Of a stretch of 64,000 nt of DNA, positions 1 to 12,113 are shown one piece after another (the first letter of the stretch is position 1; every line of letters starts with the position of its first letter). Location of the stretch: assembly GCA_029747015.1 (NCBI GenBank), contig JAKOGI010000327.1:141001-205000 (forward strand), read 5' to 3'. Position numbers and translations under genes: made by a program. This DNA is from Carnegiea gigantea. Lineage: Eukaryota; Streptophyta; Magnoliopsida; Caryophyllales; Cactaceae. The notes below the pieces were generated by a model that worked only from the letters and a program-made list of their open reading frames with translations, did not search any database and was not told the DNA's origin.

Positions 1-1560
1 CAACAATACATTGGGTTAATTATTCTGTCCACTTCATTTGGCTACTTTGGTTCAGAGAGTTTTATGATCTCATTCTCAAGTAAGTCACCTAACATTCTTG
101 ACAAGTCTGAATAAGGGACCGTATACTTTTTTTTTCTTAAAGATCTTTTAATGATGGGCTTCCTTTTATGAGGTTTTCTTCCCTTCTAGCATGGGGTTCT
201 TTAAGCTCCTACGGGCCTTTCATTGAAACAGACATGGCTCCCTTTGCTATAGTCATTGGAGGTTTACAATTCTTCTTAGACCCACCTTGTCTTTCTTGTA
301 TTGATTAGAGGAAGATGACTTACTATGATGATTCACTATCATCATTTGCATGTCATAAGCCTTAGAAACCAATTCTTGAAAAGTCATTGGGTTGCTCATA
401 TGTGGAAATGTACAGTAAGTCTGACTCCATGCCTTGGGTGTAAATTTTGATCATGAAGCCTTCAAGATAGATAGTTTTTATACTTGAGACTAAGAGATCT
501 CTAGTGACTGATGCTAATGAAAGTTGGTTCATTCGTCCACTGCTTAGTATTTGTTAGTTCTATCATGCCAACAACGCAATCAGTGCTATAGTGTTTGTTA
601 AAAAATTTTTGCTCCATTTGTTTCCAGACATTGATAGATTTGAACTCCAAGTCTATATACTATTCAAAAGCAAATTTTTCTAGAGTTTTATTAAAGTGCA
701 TCACCAACTAATCTCCTTTAGTCCTACTATTATTGCAGGTTTTGATGAAGGGTCAATGTGCTTCTTAGGGTTTGTCCTTACCATCAATTAGCTAAATTTT
801 AAAGGCTGAAATGTATAAGGTACATGAATGTCACCAATCTTCTTTATGAAAAACTTTGTATATACATGTGTTTTACGAGATCGTTCCTCCAATTAAGCCA
901 TAATCACATTCACTATTGAGTCCAAATTTATGCAATAGACATTGAGCCCAAGGATGGGCCCTTATTTGGTTTGCATTCATCATCATAGTCTCATCGCTCT
1001 TCACTATCTTAGCCTTTCTTGGAGGCTTCAGATGATCACTTCTCTAACTTCTTTGTTAAATCAATAATATGCTCATTTTAATACTTGATTCCTGTATGCT
1101 TTTCTCCTTAATGAGCTTGATCAACAAGGCCATCATGCTAGGTAGTTCTTCCTCTATGTTGGTAACCCCTGTTATCATAACTAGCATGACAACAGTGTTG
1201 GTGAAAAGTTACTACTAACATAGCTATAACCCTCTACACTAAAATGTTGAAAGGTAAGACTGGTATGGGCTTAAAGTTCATCCATCCCGTGAGAAATGAT
1301 TTGGTTAAGAGTGAAAGCAGCAATATATTTCTACGTCAAAGAATGAGAAGTAGTTTGGTTGACTTTATTTATGGTTTTATCAAGCACTTGAAGGAAAGTT
1401 TCTAAGTTTGGCATAGTTGTAATGGCTCAATCAAAGTTGGTTTCTTCATAGCAATAACAACAACAACATTTTGCATACTTCTAATCACCATTCCACTAGA
1501 TGCAATAATAGTGGTTGCAGACCCTTGAGATGTTGATCTAGCAGCTTTTCCTTAAGATTG
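1..1560 (-). pseudogene. Ty3/gypsy gag remnant
   Basis: Minus-strand translation in shifting frames gives pieces typical of a plant Ty3/gypsy gag. Around 720-850 there is a 'PLKF' capsid start followed by a short piece like the 'PKQHV' motif. Around 330-460 there is a piece reading FQELVSKAYDM, a family signature. Near 20-120 there is a C-terminal stretch (SRMLGDLLENEII) that in intact relatives leads into a 'KYH-x-SH-x-EKC' zinc-binding motif. The open frame is broken by many stops and shifts, and the copy runs off the left edge. Family assignment (Tat-related gypsy) rests on motif memory. The gag role, capsid assembly around the RNA, is family knowledge. Confidence 0.6.
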
Positions 1561-1834
1561 AGGGATGGCATTCTCATGAGTCATGTCCTTTTTTTAAGCT
1601 TTAGATATTTATAGGGAGAGGAATGACTAATCTAGAATTTTTGTTTATTCTTTTTTTGGGTTCCTTTTTTTCTGGTAGATAATTGTTTTAAGCTATTTCA
1701 TTTTATTAAGGAAATTTTATGGGCATATATAAAGATGGCTAATAAAAAAATATGGTAACTTATTTTTTTATCTATTATTTTTGTCCAATTGATATAAGTG
1801 GACATTTCATACACTTTTGCATGACAAACTGAAG

Positions 1835-2096
1835 CATCCTTGGCCAGTTGGTCAAGGTAGCAGTTCCCCACATGTCTCACTGGGGAACGAATATGGGGGG
1901 AGGCATTCTCTGTGTGTCCATTGAGCTTGCTATTTGGTTGTGTTTCTAGACTCATCGCATAGGCTTGTATGCATTGAGTACACTGATGGGTTGTGTTCAT
2001 AGGCTCTTTGCTCGGGCTTTAGCACCCTTTTACCCCTGCAGTAGGGGCTTAATAGGCTAGCCCTTCAAACCCTCCATAAAGACCAAAAAAAAAAAC
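1835..2096 (+). mobile_element. Possible tRNA-derived SINE
   Basis: A block of about 260 bp begins with TGGCCAGTTGGTCAAGG, which resembles an RNA polymerase III A box. About 40 bp on it has GGGAACGAATATGG, loosely like a B box. It ends in a run of A after CATAAAGACC. Length, order and the A tail fit a SINE. I could not find convincing target-site duplications, and neither box matches its consensus well. The 100-codon open frame across it on the other strand shows no recognisable domain. Confidence 0.3.
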
Positions 2097-3360
2097 TTTA
2101 ATGTAAAACAATGGATATTTGTGCCTTTATTTAATAACCCATCTATATTTACTTTTAATTTTACAATACATATTTTCCTTTCTTTTTCTCGACTACTTTA
2201 CAGTAAGGAAATTAATTTGGAGATCATCAGCTTCAACCAAGTCCTATATTGTGTTAACAACATAATTCGCATATCAAATTGAAATACGTGCGTCCAACTA
2301 AATTAAGTTTCAATTAGAAATAATTGAAGTGGATTGCATTAGGATGTTATAGAGTGTAACCAATCAAGCTATTTACATGTGTGGCCCAAACAGAGAGTTG
2401 CATTCCAATTAAAATTAAAGAAGCATAGTTAAATTGCACAATTTGGAACTCTTAGGTACCATTAATTTATACAACTATTTTCATGCCCCTAACTTTTTGA
2501 AAATAATTCTTAGGTGCCCTATGTTTTTGACAACATAGTCCTAGGTCCTATTTCTTATTATCTTGGCCTGAAACTTCTAAAAATTACAATTCTGACTAAG
2601 ATGAGGTCTTTTTGGTATTTTGCTATTTTTGGGCCTTTTCAGGAATGTGCTTGTTCTAAACAGTTTAATTTTTATAGTAATTTTACTGGTACTAGTTATC
2701 ACAATTTATTACTTATAATATAAATATTATATATTCTGCAATTATAGGCCCGCAACACTTAGCAAAATAATGAAACTAAATTAGGGAGTTTTAATCGTTA
2801 CCTAAACTTAGTCGGCGCTAAACCCTGGTATTTCTCTAACTTCTAGTTTATAGAGATTGCTAATTTTAACCACACATTCCTTGAAGTAGGCACAACATAG
2901 ATCTGGTTTTTTTCCTATCTTGGAACCACAGTCACTAACAAAATTTTTATATTTTTAAGGATAGTGTAACTTTAATCAAGATATTATAATAGTTAAGTTA
3001 CAAGGTTCGATTAAATAATGTTCTCTACTAGAAAACCTCTTTTATTGAAAGCTTGAAAGAGGAAATATTACGATGGAAAGATTTGATGAGAGACTTAAAC
3101 AAATTAAGATCATCATATATGCTTGCCCATGGAAATGGAGAAACCTGATTTCTCTTTTGCTCAAGTACATTGAAATGACTGTGTTCCACGTAATACTCAG
3201 TTTCTCTTTTTATGGAGGAGATGATATGCATAGGATTTTGTAATGGCTACAGTAACCTATTACAAAATACTTTAACATGGCTCAAGGAAACTGCATTATT
3301 TTACTGACCTGACACTCTCATAATTCATAATGGTGCAATAACTTTTTCAGAATACTAAAT
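2097..3360. other. AT-rich DNA, nothing recognised
   Basis: No domain, repeat or splice structure was recognised on either strand. Open frames here are short (under 70 codons) and have no family resemblance. Part of it may be non-coding DNA of the adjoining pararetrovirus copy, but nothing shows that directly. Confidence 0.5.
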
Positions 3361-3960
3361 GCTGACAAGATGAGTCATCCATATTAAGATTTTGCATGCT
3401 TCATCTCCAACAATGTCTTCAATTCTCATTATCCAGATAATAATGAAAATCTTCATCAAGTTTAAGATACTTTACGGCCCATTTTTTGAATAAATCATGT
3501 ACATATCCCTTTTCTTTTTTGAGAAGAATATTCCAGCTTTAACATCAAAAAGATAATCAAAAATATCTTCTAATGTAAGTCCTTTTACCTTCATATGCTT
3601 GTTGAAATCACTATGACGAACAAAAATAGTCTTTCCACAATGCACTAGTGTCTTTCCTTATTCAGCCATTGCCCATATTTGATAATCAATGTTGTAAAAA
3701 GCAATATATTTTGTTAAAGAAGTATCAATAACTATTTCTTATCGTTTTGGAAATCATTCTTGTTATTGACCATCAAGGTCATTTAGTTCAATTAATTCAG
3801 TAAAATAATGAGCTAGTTTGGTCTTTCCATTTTCATATTCAATCAATGTGCAATGTAAATCAATATATAACGTTCTATTTTCAGGAGCTCTTGTTGGACC
3901 ATCAGGAGATGTGCAAATCTAGTGAATTCTTTTAAACATACAATTTTAGAAATTAGTTAA
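3361..3960 (-). pseudogene. Possible second ORF of the pararetrovirus
   Basis: Downstream of RNase H on the minus strand one frame stays mostly open from about 3940 to 3470, with stops near 3765, 3750, 3740 and 3660. Pieces include LYIDLHCTLIEYENGK and FVRHSDFNKHMKVKG. Single point stops in one frame argue for a real former gene. I do not recognise a domain. Some endogenous caulimovirids carry a second ORF of unknown function here, which is why I attach it to the same element. It could instead be another unit. Confidence 0.4.
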
Positions 3961-4539
3961 ATTTTAAAAAAAATAGATACTCTGGACAAGGGATTTCTAT
4001 GAGGCAAGCTACCATCCCATATTTCTAAACTCTCATGATGGGATCATTTAGAGGGATTAAACTTGCTGAGAATCTAAAATCACCAAATCAAGATCTATCA
4101 GGGAAGAAAATCGTGGTACTCCATGATTCTTAAATATTATAGAAATAATGATTATAGTAGTCAATACATACTACATACTAGTTATTGAACCATTTTTCTT
4201 GAACATCGGCACTTGTTTTACTTGAACATCATAAGGACACCTTAAGTAATTTATTTGTAATTCTAAAAGATTGAATATTTGTACTATTGTTATGCAGCCT
4301 AAAGCATGTTCTACCTCTTGTATGAAATTCCAAAATATTCAGAAGAATTCTATTACAAGGAGAGACCTGTTCCAGTAGTAATGGAATTTCATTTTAGATT
4401 TCCTCCATTTCTGATAGGACTTCTGCTCTCACGATCTCCATTGGCAAGGTCACGAGTGAAGCTATATGCAAGAGAATTCTTCGATCCTAATATATCTTCA
4501 GTAGAAAAAAAATTCATTAAGCCATAATTGTCAATGCAT

Positions 4540-6260
4540 GAGTTGCCTTTGCGTTAGCATATTTGATACATTTTTTTACACAAAAGTACCAAGTATTTAT
4601 TTGCAATTAGTTCTTTGGGAGCTAAAAAGCTTAACAATTTTTCAATTCCCCATGTAACTCCAAGGATTTGTTTTTCCATTATAGGATAGTTGCATTTTGT
4701 TTTATTGAAACTTCCATTACAATATTCGTGGAGTTTTTCTCCTTCTTTGATTTTAAGTACTGCACACCAGTGCTTATTGTTGGCGTTTATCTCAAAAAAC
4801 AAATCATCTTCTTCATTAGATTTTTTCATATGTTTTTTTAAGTTTTGAACAATCTTTGAATCCCTAGGCGGCCATAGCGAGCTTACTTCTTTATTGAGCT
4901 TCGGGTAGAATGGTTTTGTTAATTTAGCTAAAAAATCTTTAATAAAATCTAAAACATAGATAAGATATCCAAGAAACCTTTCTAGTTACTTCCTATTTTC
5001 AATCTTCTTAGCAAAATTTTCTATTTTTCCTAAAATATGCTTTTGTAGAATGATTTCTCTAGCTTTAATCTACAGACCTAAAAACTTTATTTCTTAATCA
5101 ACATAAATACATTTGTCCTTACCAAGAACAATATCATAATCAATGCATCATTGGGTGATAGCTAGAATATCATCTTTGTGCTATTATATGGTCTTAGAAA
5201 AGATTAGAATATCATCAATGCCAACTAGACAACAATGATTGGGATATTTGAAGATGTTATCCATTTTTTTGGGAATAGTTGAGGTGCGTAAGACCAAAGA
5301 ACATTACTATCTACTCATAATATGCTTTCTTCAATCATTTTTATCTGCCAATATCCACTTCTATAGTCCTTTTTTGAGAATCAAGAGACTCCTTGAATTC
5401 TATTGAAAAGCATTGTTTTGTTAGGAATATAATAACCATCAAAGAAAGGATTATCATTAAGCTTTCTATAATTAATTACCATTCTAACTTTTCTCCTTGT
5501 TTCTTCAGCATGATTTCTCCCCATGAATCCAAGACTGGTTGATAACTCCTACTATTCCTAGTTAACCCTTTATCCAAAAGTTCTTCAATTTGTTTACCAA
5601 TTCTTAGATATCCTCATGTGTACATTTGTTTAACTTGGATAATGGTGTTAGGATTTAACAAAATAATTTTTGTAAATGTCTCAACTTTGACCCAAAATTC
5701 TAGAGGACTATCATAGTAGAGTTCTTTAGACCATTCTTCTTGTGTGTTAAACAATATGTTCTTTAAAAGATAACTCAAATAGTAAAATTATTAGTGCTAC
5801 TTCATGTTATACAAGGATTACCTTCTCACCATGCTAACTATGTGTAAACTCTATCTTTTGATAAGTGTATGCCCTATTTAATTTATTGATAGGAATCAAG
5901 TGATCACTTATCGTGAATCTAATTTGGTCTGTGGCCAGCGTGATTATAGCTATTGAAAATTATTTTCAACAATCATAACATGAAATGGTTGATCAATAGC
6001 CTATAGAATTGTATAGTACATTTCACTCCTCCTATTTCTATGGGGAACTCTTCTTTGGTTTCATTGTGGCTCATTATGCTTTTATACGATATTCTTACTT
6101 GTAAAGGATTCTTTTCTTTTTGTCCACATGATTATAAAAATAGAGATCTTTTTCAAAAATAAATAGAACAACCACTATCAATGTAAGAACCAATTCATAT
6201 CTACTTTATCACACTAAGCATATACCTATTGGGATATAAATGCTATTAGGATTAGTATTG
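4540..6260 (-). pseudogene. Caulimovirid protease, reverse transcriptase and RNase H remnant
   Basis: On the minus strand the polymerase signature GIDDILIFS lies at about 5190-5230, the usual aromatic-I-D-D motif with Gly in the first place. The connection domain follows with FLGYLIYV (about 4975) and a tether to RNase H. The frame at 4554-4829 shows EINANNKHWCAVL, where the catalytic Asp of the usual 'TDAS' is Asn, then CNGSFNKTKCNYP and EKQILGVTWGIEK, a good match to caulimovirid RNase H. A protease-like patch near 6200 lacks a clear D-[ST]-G. The region is full of stops and frameshifts, so it cannot make an active enzyme. Confidence 0.7.
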
Positions 6261-7375
6261 GTGACTTCATAACATATCTCCATAATCATATATTTTACTA
6301 CTTCATCCTCATAAATTGGTTCACTAATGGTCCTTGTTTTATGTCCAATGATTTTTTTTTAATCTAAAATTTGTACTTCAGTCTACACTATTTCTTGTAG
6401 GTTCAAAACTCATTCTACTTATTTCTCTAGTCATGCTAATTGTACCAGCTTCTTTAACTTCTTCTTTAGCTATTGATGATCCTTCTCTCTATTCTACTCT
6501 GGCACTCATACTTCTTAATAGGTGGGGTTTAATGATAAATTTTCCATTCTCATTGATTTTTGTTATAATTTTTCTTATTGATGGTTGTAGGATTGGCAAA
6601 GCTAGCTATCCAAGACCTATCAATTTTTGTCTCGTGCAGATTGAACTTTATCCTTTGAATTGTTTGTATTGAAGTAGGACTTGTAAGTTTTTCTGCCTTT
6701 ATCATTATTATCTTAGTGTTTGAGTCTATAATATTATCTAATTTGTAGACTATTTTCCAAACTATCCTTAGTAGGCAGCCTCCTCTTTTCATATTCATCT
6801 CAATTGTTTTTATCTTAAGGGACATAAAGTTGTTAGCCAATTCATCTTTAGACTCACATAATATCAAGACCGGCAATTGAATCCTATTGAATCATTCCAC
6901 AAATTGGTCTTAATATATATGATAATTTCGTTACTAAATTTGGTATGTCAAATATCATATAGTAAAGTATAAAGGTTAATATATTTTGCTATAATGTTGT
7001 AATGGGGTAATTTGAACTTGGACATTTTCAACATGGACATATCTATAATTTTGGTCCTTGTTATGCCTAAGAATACTTTTCCAGTTGATAAAATTAACCT
7101 CTCACATATCAAATTCATACTATTTTATCTCTAAATTGCCTTCCATCATTCGTATACATACGTACTTTTTAATTGAAAGATGGATTTTTATAGATTATAT
7201 CTTTCTGTATTATAGGAAGGACTCAATATCTTTTGACCTCTTAATTCTCATTATCTACTATAAATTCTTCTCCTTGAAGGTTGCCTAGACCAATTAGCTA
7301 TTGTCCATCATATAAGTTGTGTCTTCATAATCACTTTTTTCATATTCATCTTCCATTACTGTCTCAGCAGTTCCT

Positions 7376-7600
7376 TTATTGTTTTTTAGAGAAGGGTCTA
7401 GTGCTTCTCCTTCTAAGCTTAAAATAATCTAAACTACCTAGTGTTTCAATAAGCTTGTTGTTTTTTCTATTTTTGCATTCGTTTATATAATGCTCTACTT
7501 CTCTACATGTCCAACACTTGCAGATTTTTTCTGTAGAATGATAGGCAGCTTTTCTAAACATCTTTGCCTTTTTGGGGCTTGGCTTATTATAATACTTCAT
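7376..7600 (-). pseudogene. Caulimovirid nucleocapsid CCHC zinc finger
   Basis: A 74-codon open piece contains CKCWTC followed by EHYINEC, a C-x2-C-x4-H-x4-C knuckle of the caulimovirid coat-protein type. There the finger binds viral RNA and is normally preceded by a basic stretch, here KKAKMFRKA. The usual glycine just before the histidine is replaced by Glu. The spacing of the four metal ligands is intact. It is followed by an acidic, serine-rich stretch in another frame. Confidence 0.65.
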
Positions 7601-8900
7601 CTTGTTTTTCCTCTTCTTTGCTTGTTAAAGCTTTTTCTCTTATAAAATTTTCTTTTTCTTTTCTTCTCAATTTTATTTCCCCCATTGACGAAAAGTATCC
7701 CAAGACACTAGATATTATTTCTTTAGTTTCCTTTGTTTTTGAAGATCAAGACATTGATCATTAACCTATTTTCTTATATTAGAGATTCTTATATCAAGAG
7801 TATCAATGACATTCTCTTTTTCATGCCATATAATGTATTTTTCATTGGATTATGGAATTTATGTTATAAGGTAGTTTGTCGAAAGACATACTAATATTGA
7901 TTTAATTATGCCTAATTTGGTAGTAATATTGATTGAATTTATCAATATAATTTTCAAATACCTCATATCCCAAAGTTTTATGTTATTAATCTTTCTTTGG
8001 CACTCTTTGCCCTTTTCTTCGGAATCAAGTTTAGTTTCGATAAATTTAGTTGTGGTTTCCGTACATAATTTTTTAAACATAGCAACTGGTATTTCTATTT
8101 TTTTCGGTGTAGAACTGGTGTTTTCATTATTCTTTATACATTCTTACTTCCTCATCCAATAAGTCATACCAGTGAGCTAAAGTTTAAAAAAAAAACTATG
8201 TTCGATACAGTTTAGAAAATTTCCCGTAGTCTATGTGGTATTCAAGTTCATGACACTATTCACAACCCATTTAAAATGCTTAAATATTTTTTCTCTATTG
8301 CGAGATCCATCAATGTTTAGGATGTAACCCCCTGGCTAATTGAGGTAAGGCTAATCTCTTCAAACAATATGATTCTCCTTGGGGGCGCACCCAAAAGAAA
8401 AATTAGTTATTCATCTTGCTGGAATATATCTCGATCTCACAAGATGTGCATTTGTTTTATACTATCTACCAAGCTCTTCAGGTTTGGGAATTTTATTGTT
8501 AACTAAATTAGAATCAAGTTCATCAATATTAAGTTCTTTGCCAATTTTTGTTGATTTCACTTTCAGCCACAAATTTAGCATATTTTTTTATCTAGTTCCC
8601 TCCTAACATCCTCTAAAGAAATGCTATTCAGATTTTCTATTAGTTAGGTTCATTTGTTGATAGATTCTTCTTCTAATCGAACATTATTTATCTTTTCATT
8701 ATCATAAGATAATAATTCCTATTGCGCGCTGTTGCACCCATGATCTTATTTAGTCCTTTTAGATTTTGCTCTTTATCAAACATATTTTGTAACTTATCGA
8801 GATTATACTGCTTATATTCTATTCTCTTTCTCTTGTTCTTTCTCTTTCTTTTTTGATGATTTGTCAACTTTTTTCGATTTTTATATCTTGTGAACGACAT
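7601..8900 (-). pseudogene. Caulimovirid polyprotein, N-terminal/coat region
   Basis: Between the primer site and the zinc finger the minus strand holds lysine-rich broken frames. The frame at 8688-8900 is strongly basic, starts with MSFTRYKNRKK, and could be the start of the polyprotein. The frame at 7859-8080 is a mixed charged segment. Position alone suggests movement-protein and coat-protein sequence. I see no diagnostic movement-protein motif, so the subdivision is inference. Stops and shifts occur every 70 codons or less. Confidence 0.4.
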
Positions 8901-9250
8901 AGATTTTTGTTTTGTAGATTTTGGAAAGGATATTTATGCTGAATATCCAAATTAAATTCTTCACTGTGTCTAACTTCGTTAATTAAAGGAAAATAGATTA
9001 TAGATAATTATTTCTTTATCTCCTTTACTTTAGTTTGAATTTTGTTATTTCGCTTTGACTTCTAAATTATTTCAGCTATATAGTTTTTAATTGCAGCACT
9101 ATTGAAGTGGATCCCACTGGGGTGCGCACAATATGTGAATAATTTGTAACTGGACAAGTAGATGATGATGCAAGCATTAATTGCAACCAATAAGCTTAAT
9201 TAACTATTGACTAATTTAATTATTTTATTTTTTGTTCTTTTGCTGACATC

Positions 9251-9262
9251 GCTCTGATACTA
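9251..9262 (-). promoter_or_regulatory. tRNA-Met primer-binding site of the pararetrovirus
   Basis: The minus strand reads TAGTATCAGAGC followed by GATG. Caulimovirids and many plant retroelements use TGGTATCAGAGC, complementary to the 3' end of initiator tRNA-Met, to start minus-strand synthesis. One base differs. It lies just before the protein-coding region on the same strand, as expected. Confidence 0.65.
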
Positions 9263-9689
9263 ATTAAAAGAGGCCTTCGAGTAGTACTTAGGGAAATAAC
9301 ATTACATGCACAAATTAAAATTTCCACAAGTACGCTTTTAAGAATTTGAGTAAAATATGCAAATATAAAAAATTATGGGCTTTTTACAGGAACTAAAATA
9401 GTAGAACTAGACATGTAAAATAGTTACCATAAACATTTAGAGTCCTTTCTGCTAGTTACCGCATAAGTTAAGGTCCTATATAATTATTTCTAAAAATGGA
9501 TAGTCCTTTTATTATTGTTCAATAAGTCGAGATCCTTTGCATAATTAATTATTGAATTATAAGATGGATCTAACACTAAAATAGGTGAAAATTATTTTCT
9601 TTTAACCCCTAGAGTTTGATTCTATAAAGTTTATCACCTGCTCTGTTTAACAGTATTGCTAGAAGCCTTCAGTTTGTGGTAGTGACCCT
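9263..9689. other. Short AT-rich gap, nothing recognised
   Basis: No domain or repeat boundary was recognised. In an integrated pararetrovirus this would be the side carrying the promoter, but no TATA context or duplicate of the other end was found. Confidence 0.4.
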
Positions 9690-11460
9690 TTTATGCATTA
9701 TATTCCTCCTCCATTCACTTAGTCTACTTCATCCTTTGCTATGATGATGAGGCACACCTCAACTATACCTCACAAAAAAGACCCCGTTTTTTGCTTGCAG
9801 CACCCAAGCCTGGAAGAGGTCCATGATTGCAAATGCTTGGTGGTGGGGTAGTTTGTGTATAGGAGACACTTCTTTGTGGAGGAAGTTCATGATGTAATGA
9901 ACACGTTTTAGAGGAGCAGAGGGTTTACAGCTGTCAAGAAAAGGGTCAATTCTTCTAATTTCATTGCCCGGATCCGCAAGATTGTGATGCCTTTATACAA
10001 CTTGAATCGGTTGCTATTAAGGGTGGTTTTCTGACCCTTAGATGTAGCCTAGCTGATAAGCTGATGTCACGTTAGAGGCTTAAGGATATGGCATTGTGAA
10101 TATAAATTCATAATATACCCCCTTTATACCACAGTTCCACTATAACACTTGGGTTAGCCCGATTGATTGGGGATCCTATTAATTAATGTAGGGTTTCAGG
10201 GAGGATGGGAGCTCACTAAACCTTTTCTCCAATTTGAGTGAAGGTAGATATCATTGCTCCATTAACCTCAGGTGCCTACGTCAAGGATGAAATTGAGGTT
10301 TTTTGGGCGCCATTCAGGTACGAAAATGTTTTCCATTTCTGTAAAAGTTGTGGAAAGATTGGTCATTGAGAACAGACATGTATATGCTAGTTTTCCATTT
10401 AGGTACTATTGATACCTCCATGCTTTTGGCATATATATGCTAGTTTTGAGTTAAGGCAATTTCCACTGGTCCATAGTTCTCGGAGACATTACTTTTCTAA
10501 TTGTATCTGGGTCTTCCCAAATACCCTAAACTTCTTGGCCTCACGTGTGGATTTCCTTAAGTCGAGTTCACCTGATTATAGCCTAGCTCTTGTTTATGGT
10601 TATGGAGAAGGCCCTTCGCATGGTGATACTTATAGTAGCTCAAGTGATGGAGGAACAGGTCTTCCTCAAAACTACGTGTGGATTTTACTAATCCTAATGG
10701 GGCTGCTACAAAGAGCCGTCCTAATGGCTCATCCAATTCCAATTCCTGTTCTAGTAATTCAACTACGTTGAATCAAGGGTATCATGGTGTTTTTGTGCAT
10801 AAGCATCCGATAGAACTTTAAGCTATGGGGCACATGATTGATCTAAATGGGTAGTCACTTACACAAAACTCATACCGTAAAGTTTGTGTGCGTGTACTAT
10901 ATTCCCAGTTACAATTCTACCATAGGAAAATATGGAGGCTAATATTGTTTTTGAGGACTTATCCACACCTAACTACCTGCGTAATGGTTCAAAAAGGCTG
11001 AAGATGGACAATATGATACTAGATGAAAATGGCTCTTTTGACCCACTCCTAACACTATTCGTAATCTAGTGGGAGATGAATGAGGAAGTCATCACTACGA
11101 GCATAGAAAAATGCGCATAGAAGCTAAACCAGACATCACGGATGCCAGGCCATTCACGGTTCAGGATTGCCAAGATAGGAACATGCTTGTTTGCAATAGA
11201 GGCTAAACCGCTTCCACTAACCGGTTCTGGGGGAAAGAGGAAGTGGGAACTTAATGAATCAAACTGTCTTCTCTACTCCATGTCTTTTGTCCTTTAATAA
11301 TTCCAACGATCTTGAATTAATTCATAAGTGTAAAAAGCAAAATCTAGATACTCAAAAGATGCTAGTTTGGATAGTAGATTATACATATTATTTCACAAGT
11401 TATCTGTTGTATTTATTTTTAGGCTGAAGATAACAACGGGGTTTTAAAGGCTGCCCCAAA
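9690..11460 (+). pseudogene. L1-type LINE ORF1 remnant
   Basis: Fragments in different frames match the ORF1 protein of plant L1 elements, an RNA-binding chaperone with an N-terminal DUF4283-like domain and a CCHC knuckle. Near 9890-9960 there is EVMNTF-x-RSRGFTAVKKRV. At about 10315-10385 there is YENVFHFCKSCGKIGH then EQTC, separated by a TGA. That is the C-x2-C-x4-H-x4-C finger usual in this family, preceded by the typical 'WAPFRYE' lead-in. The rest up to the endonuclease start is degenerate. Several stops and frameshifts make it non-functional. Confidence 0.6.
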
Positions 11461-11478
11461 TCAGCCTCTACTGGAGCC

Positions 11479-12113
11479 ATGAAGATCTGCGCTTAGAACT
11501 ATAGGGGTTTAGGGAGTAATGCGAACGACCGTACAGTTCCTTTTTTTATTAACCTGATATATTTTGTTTGTTTGAAACTAGAGCTAATGTATCAAAGGTT
11601 TCCACTAGCCTCTAGGGTTTGGCTACCCTTATACTGTAGGGGTAGAAACTGATGGGCATGTAGGAGGTATTTGGCTAGGATGGAAATCACAAATCATTTT
11701 GGACATGTCGATTGGATGTGAACATTATGTATGGTGTTGTATAACATATATGCAAAATAAAATATGGGTTGCATGTTTTGTATATGGGGCACCTGATGTC
11801 CAAGATTGACCCATTGCTTACCAATCATACTTGTATAATTTCAACCTACCAACTTTATTAATTGGTGATTTTAATCAAATTGAATATTATTCAAACAAAC
11901 TTGGTGGTAGTGAGATAATACGACGATAAGAGGATTTTAAAAATGGAAGATGGATTTAGACCTACTTTATTTACCTTTTACTGGATCACCATTCATGTGG
12001 TGTAATAAACAATTACATGGGGATTTAATATTTGAAAGACTGGATCGCACTTATCACACTACAGAGTGGAAGCATTTGTTTAATGACTCATATGTGGTAA
12101 TTTTCCTATTTAT
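11479..12113 (+). pseudogene. L1-type LINE ORF2 endonuclease fragment
   Basis: An ATG opens MKICA-stop-NYRGLGSN, the standard start of plant LINE ORF2 (usually MKILSWNxRGLG), which nicks target DNA to prime reverse transcription. Further on, 11950-12070 reads DLDLLYLPFTGSPFMWCN and FERLDRTYHTTEW, matching the C-terminal half of the endonuclease/exonuclease/phosphatase fold. The middle is frameshifted. The reverse transcriptase is absent: the copy stops where the LTR of the neighbouring copia element begins, and no continuation is seen beyond that element. Confidence 0.7.

Larger units (their letters stand above)
3361..9262 (-). mobile_element. Endogenous pararetrovirus (Caulimoviridae), decayed
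   Basis: Reading down the minus strand gives the order expected of a plant pararetrovirus: a tRNA-Met-like primer site (9251-9262), a coat/nucleocapsid region ending in a CCHC finger (about 7500), a protease-like patch (about 6150-6250), reverse transcriptase (about 5700-4900), RNase H (4554-4829) and a further region (3361-3960). No LTR pair flanks it and no integrase is visible, which separates it from LTR retrotransposons. Every domain is cut by stops and frameshifts, so this is an ancient, inactive copy. A two-ORF layout would suit a florendovirus- or petuvirus-like lineage, but the genus is inference. Confidence 0.7.

Noticed and set aside
12088..12098. CATATGTG shared by the left flank of the copia element and its right flank as a target duplication
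   Set aside because: The left copy is about 20 bases from the LTR end, and copia duplications are normally 5 bases and adjacent.
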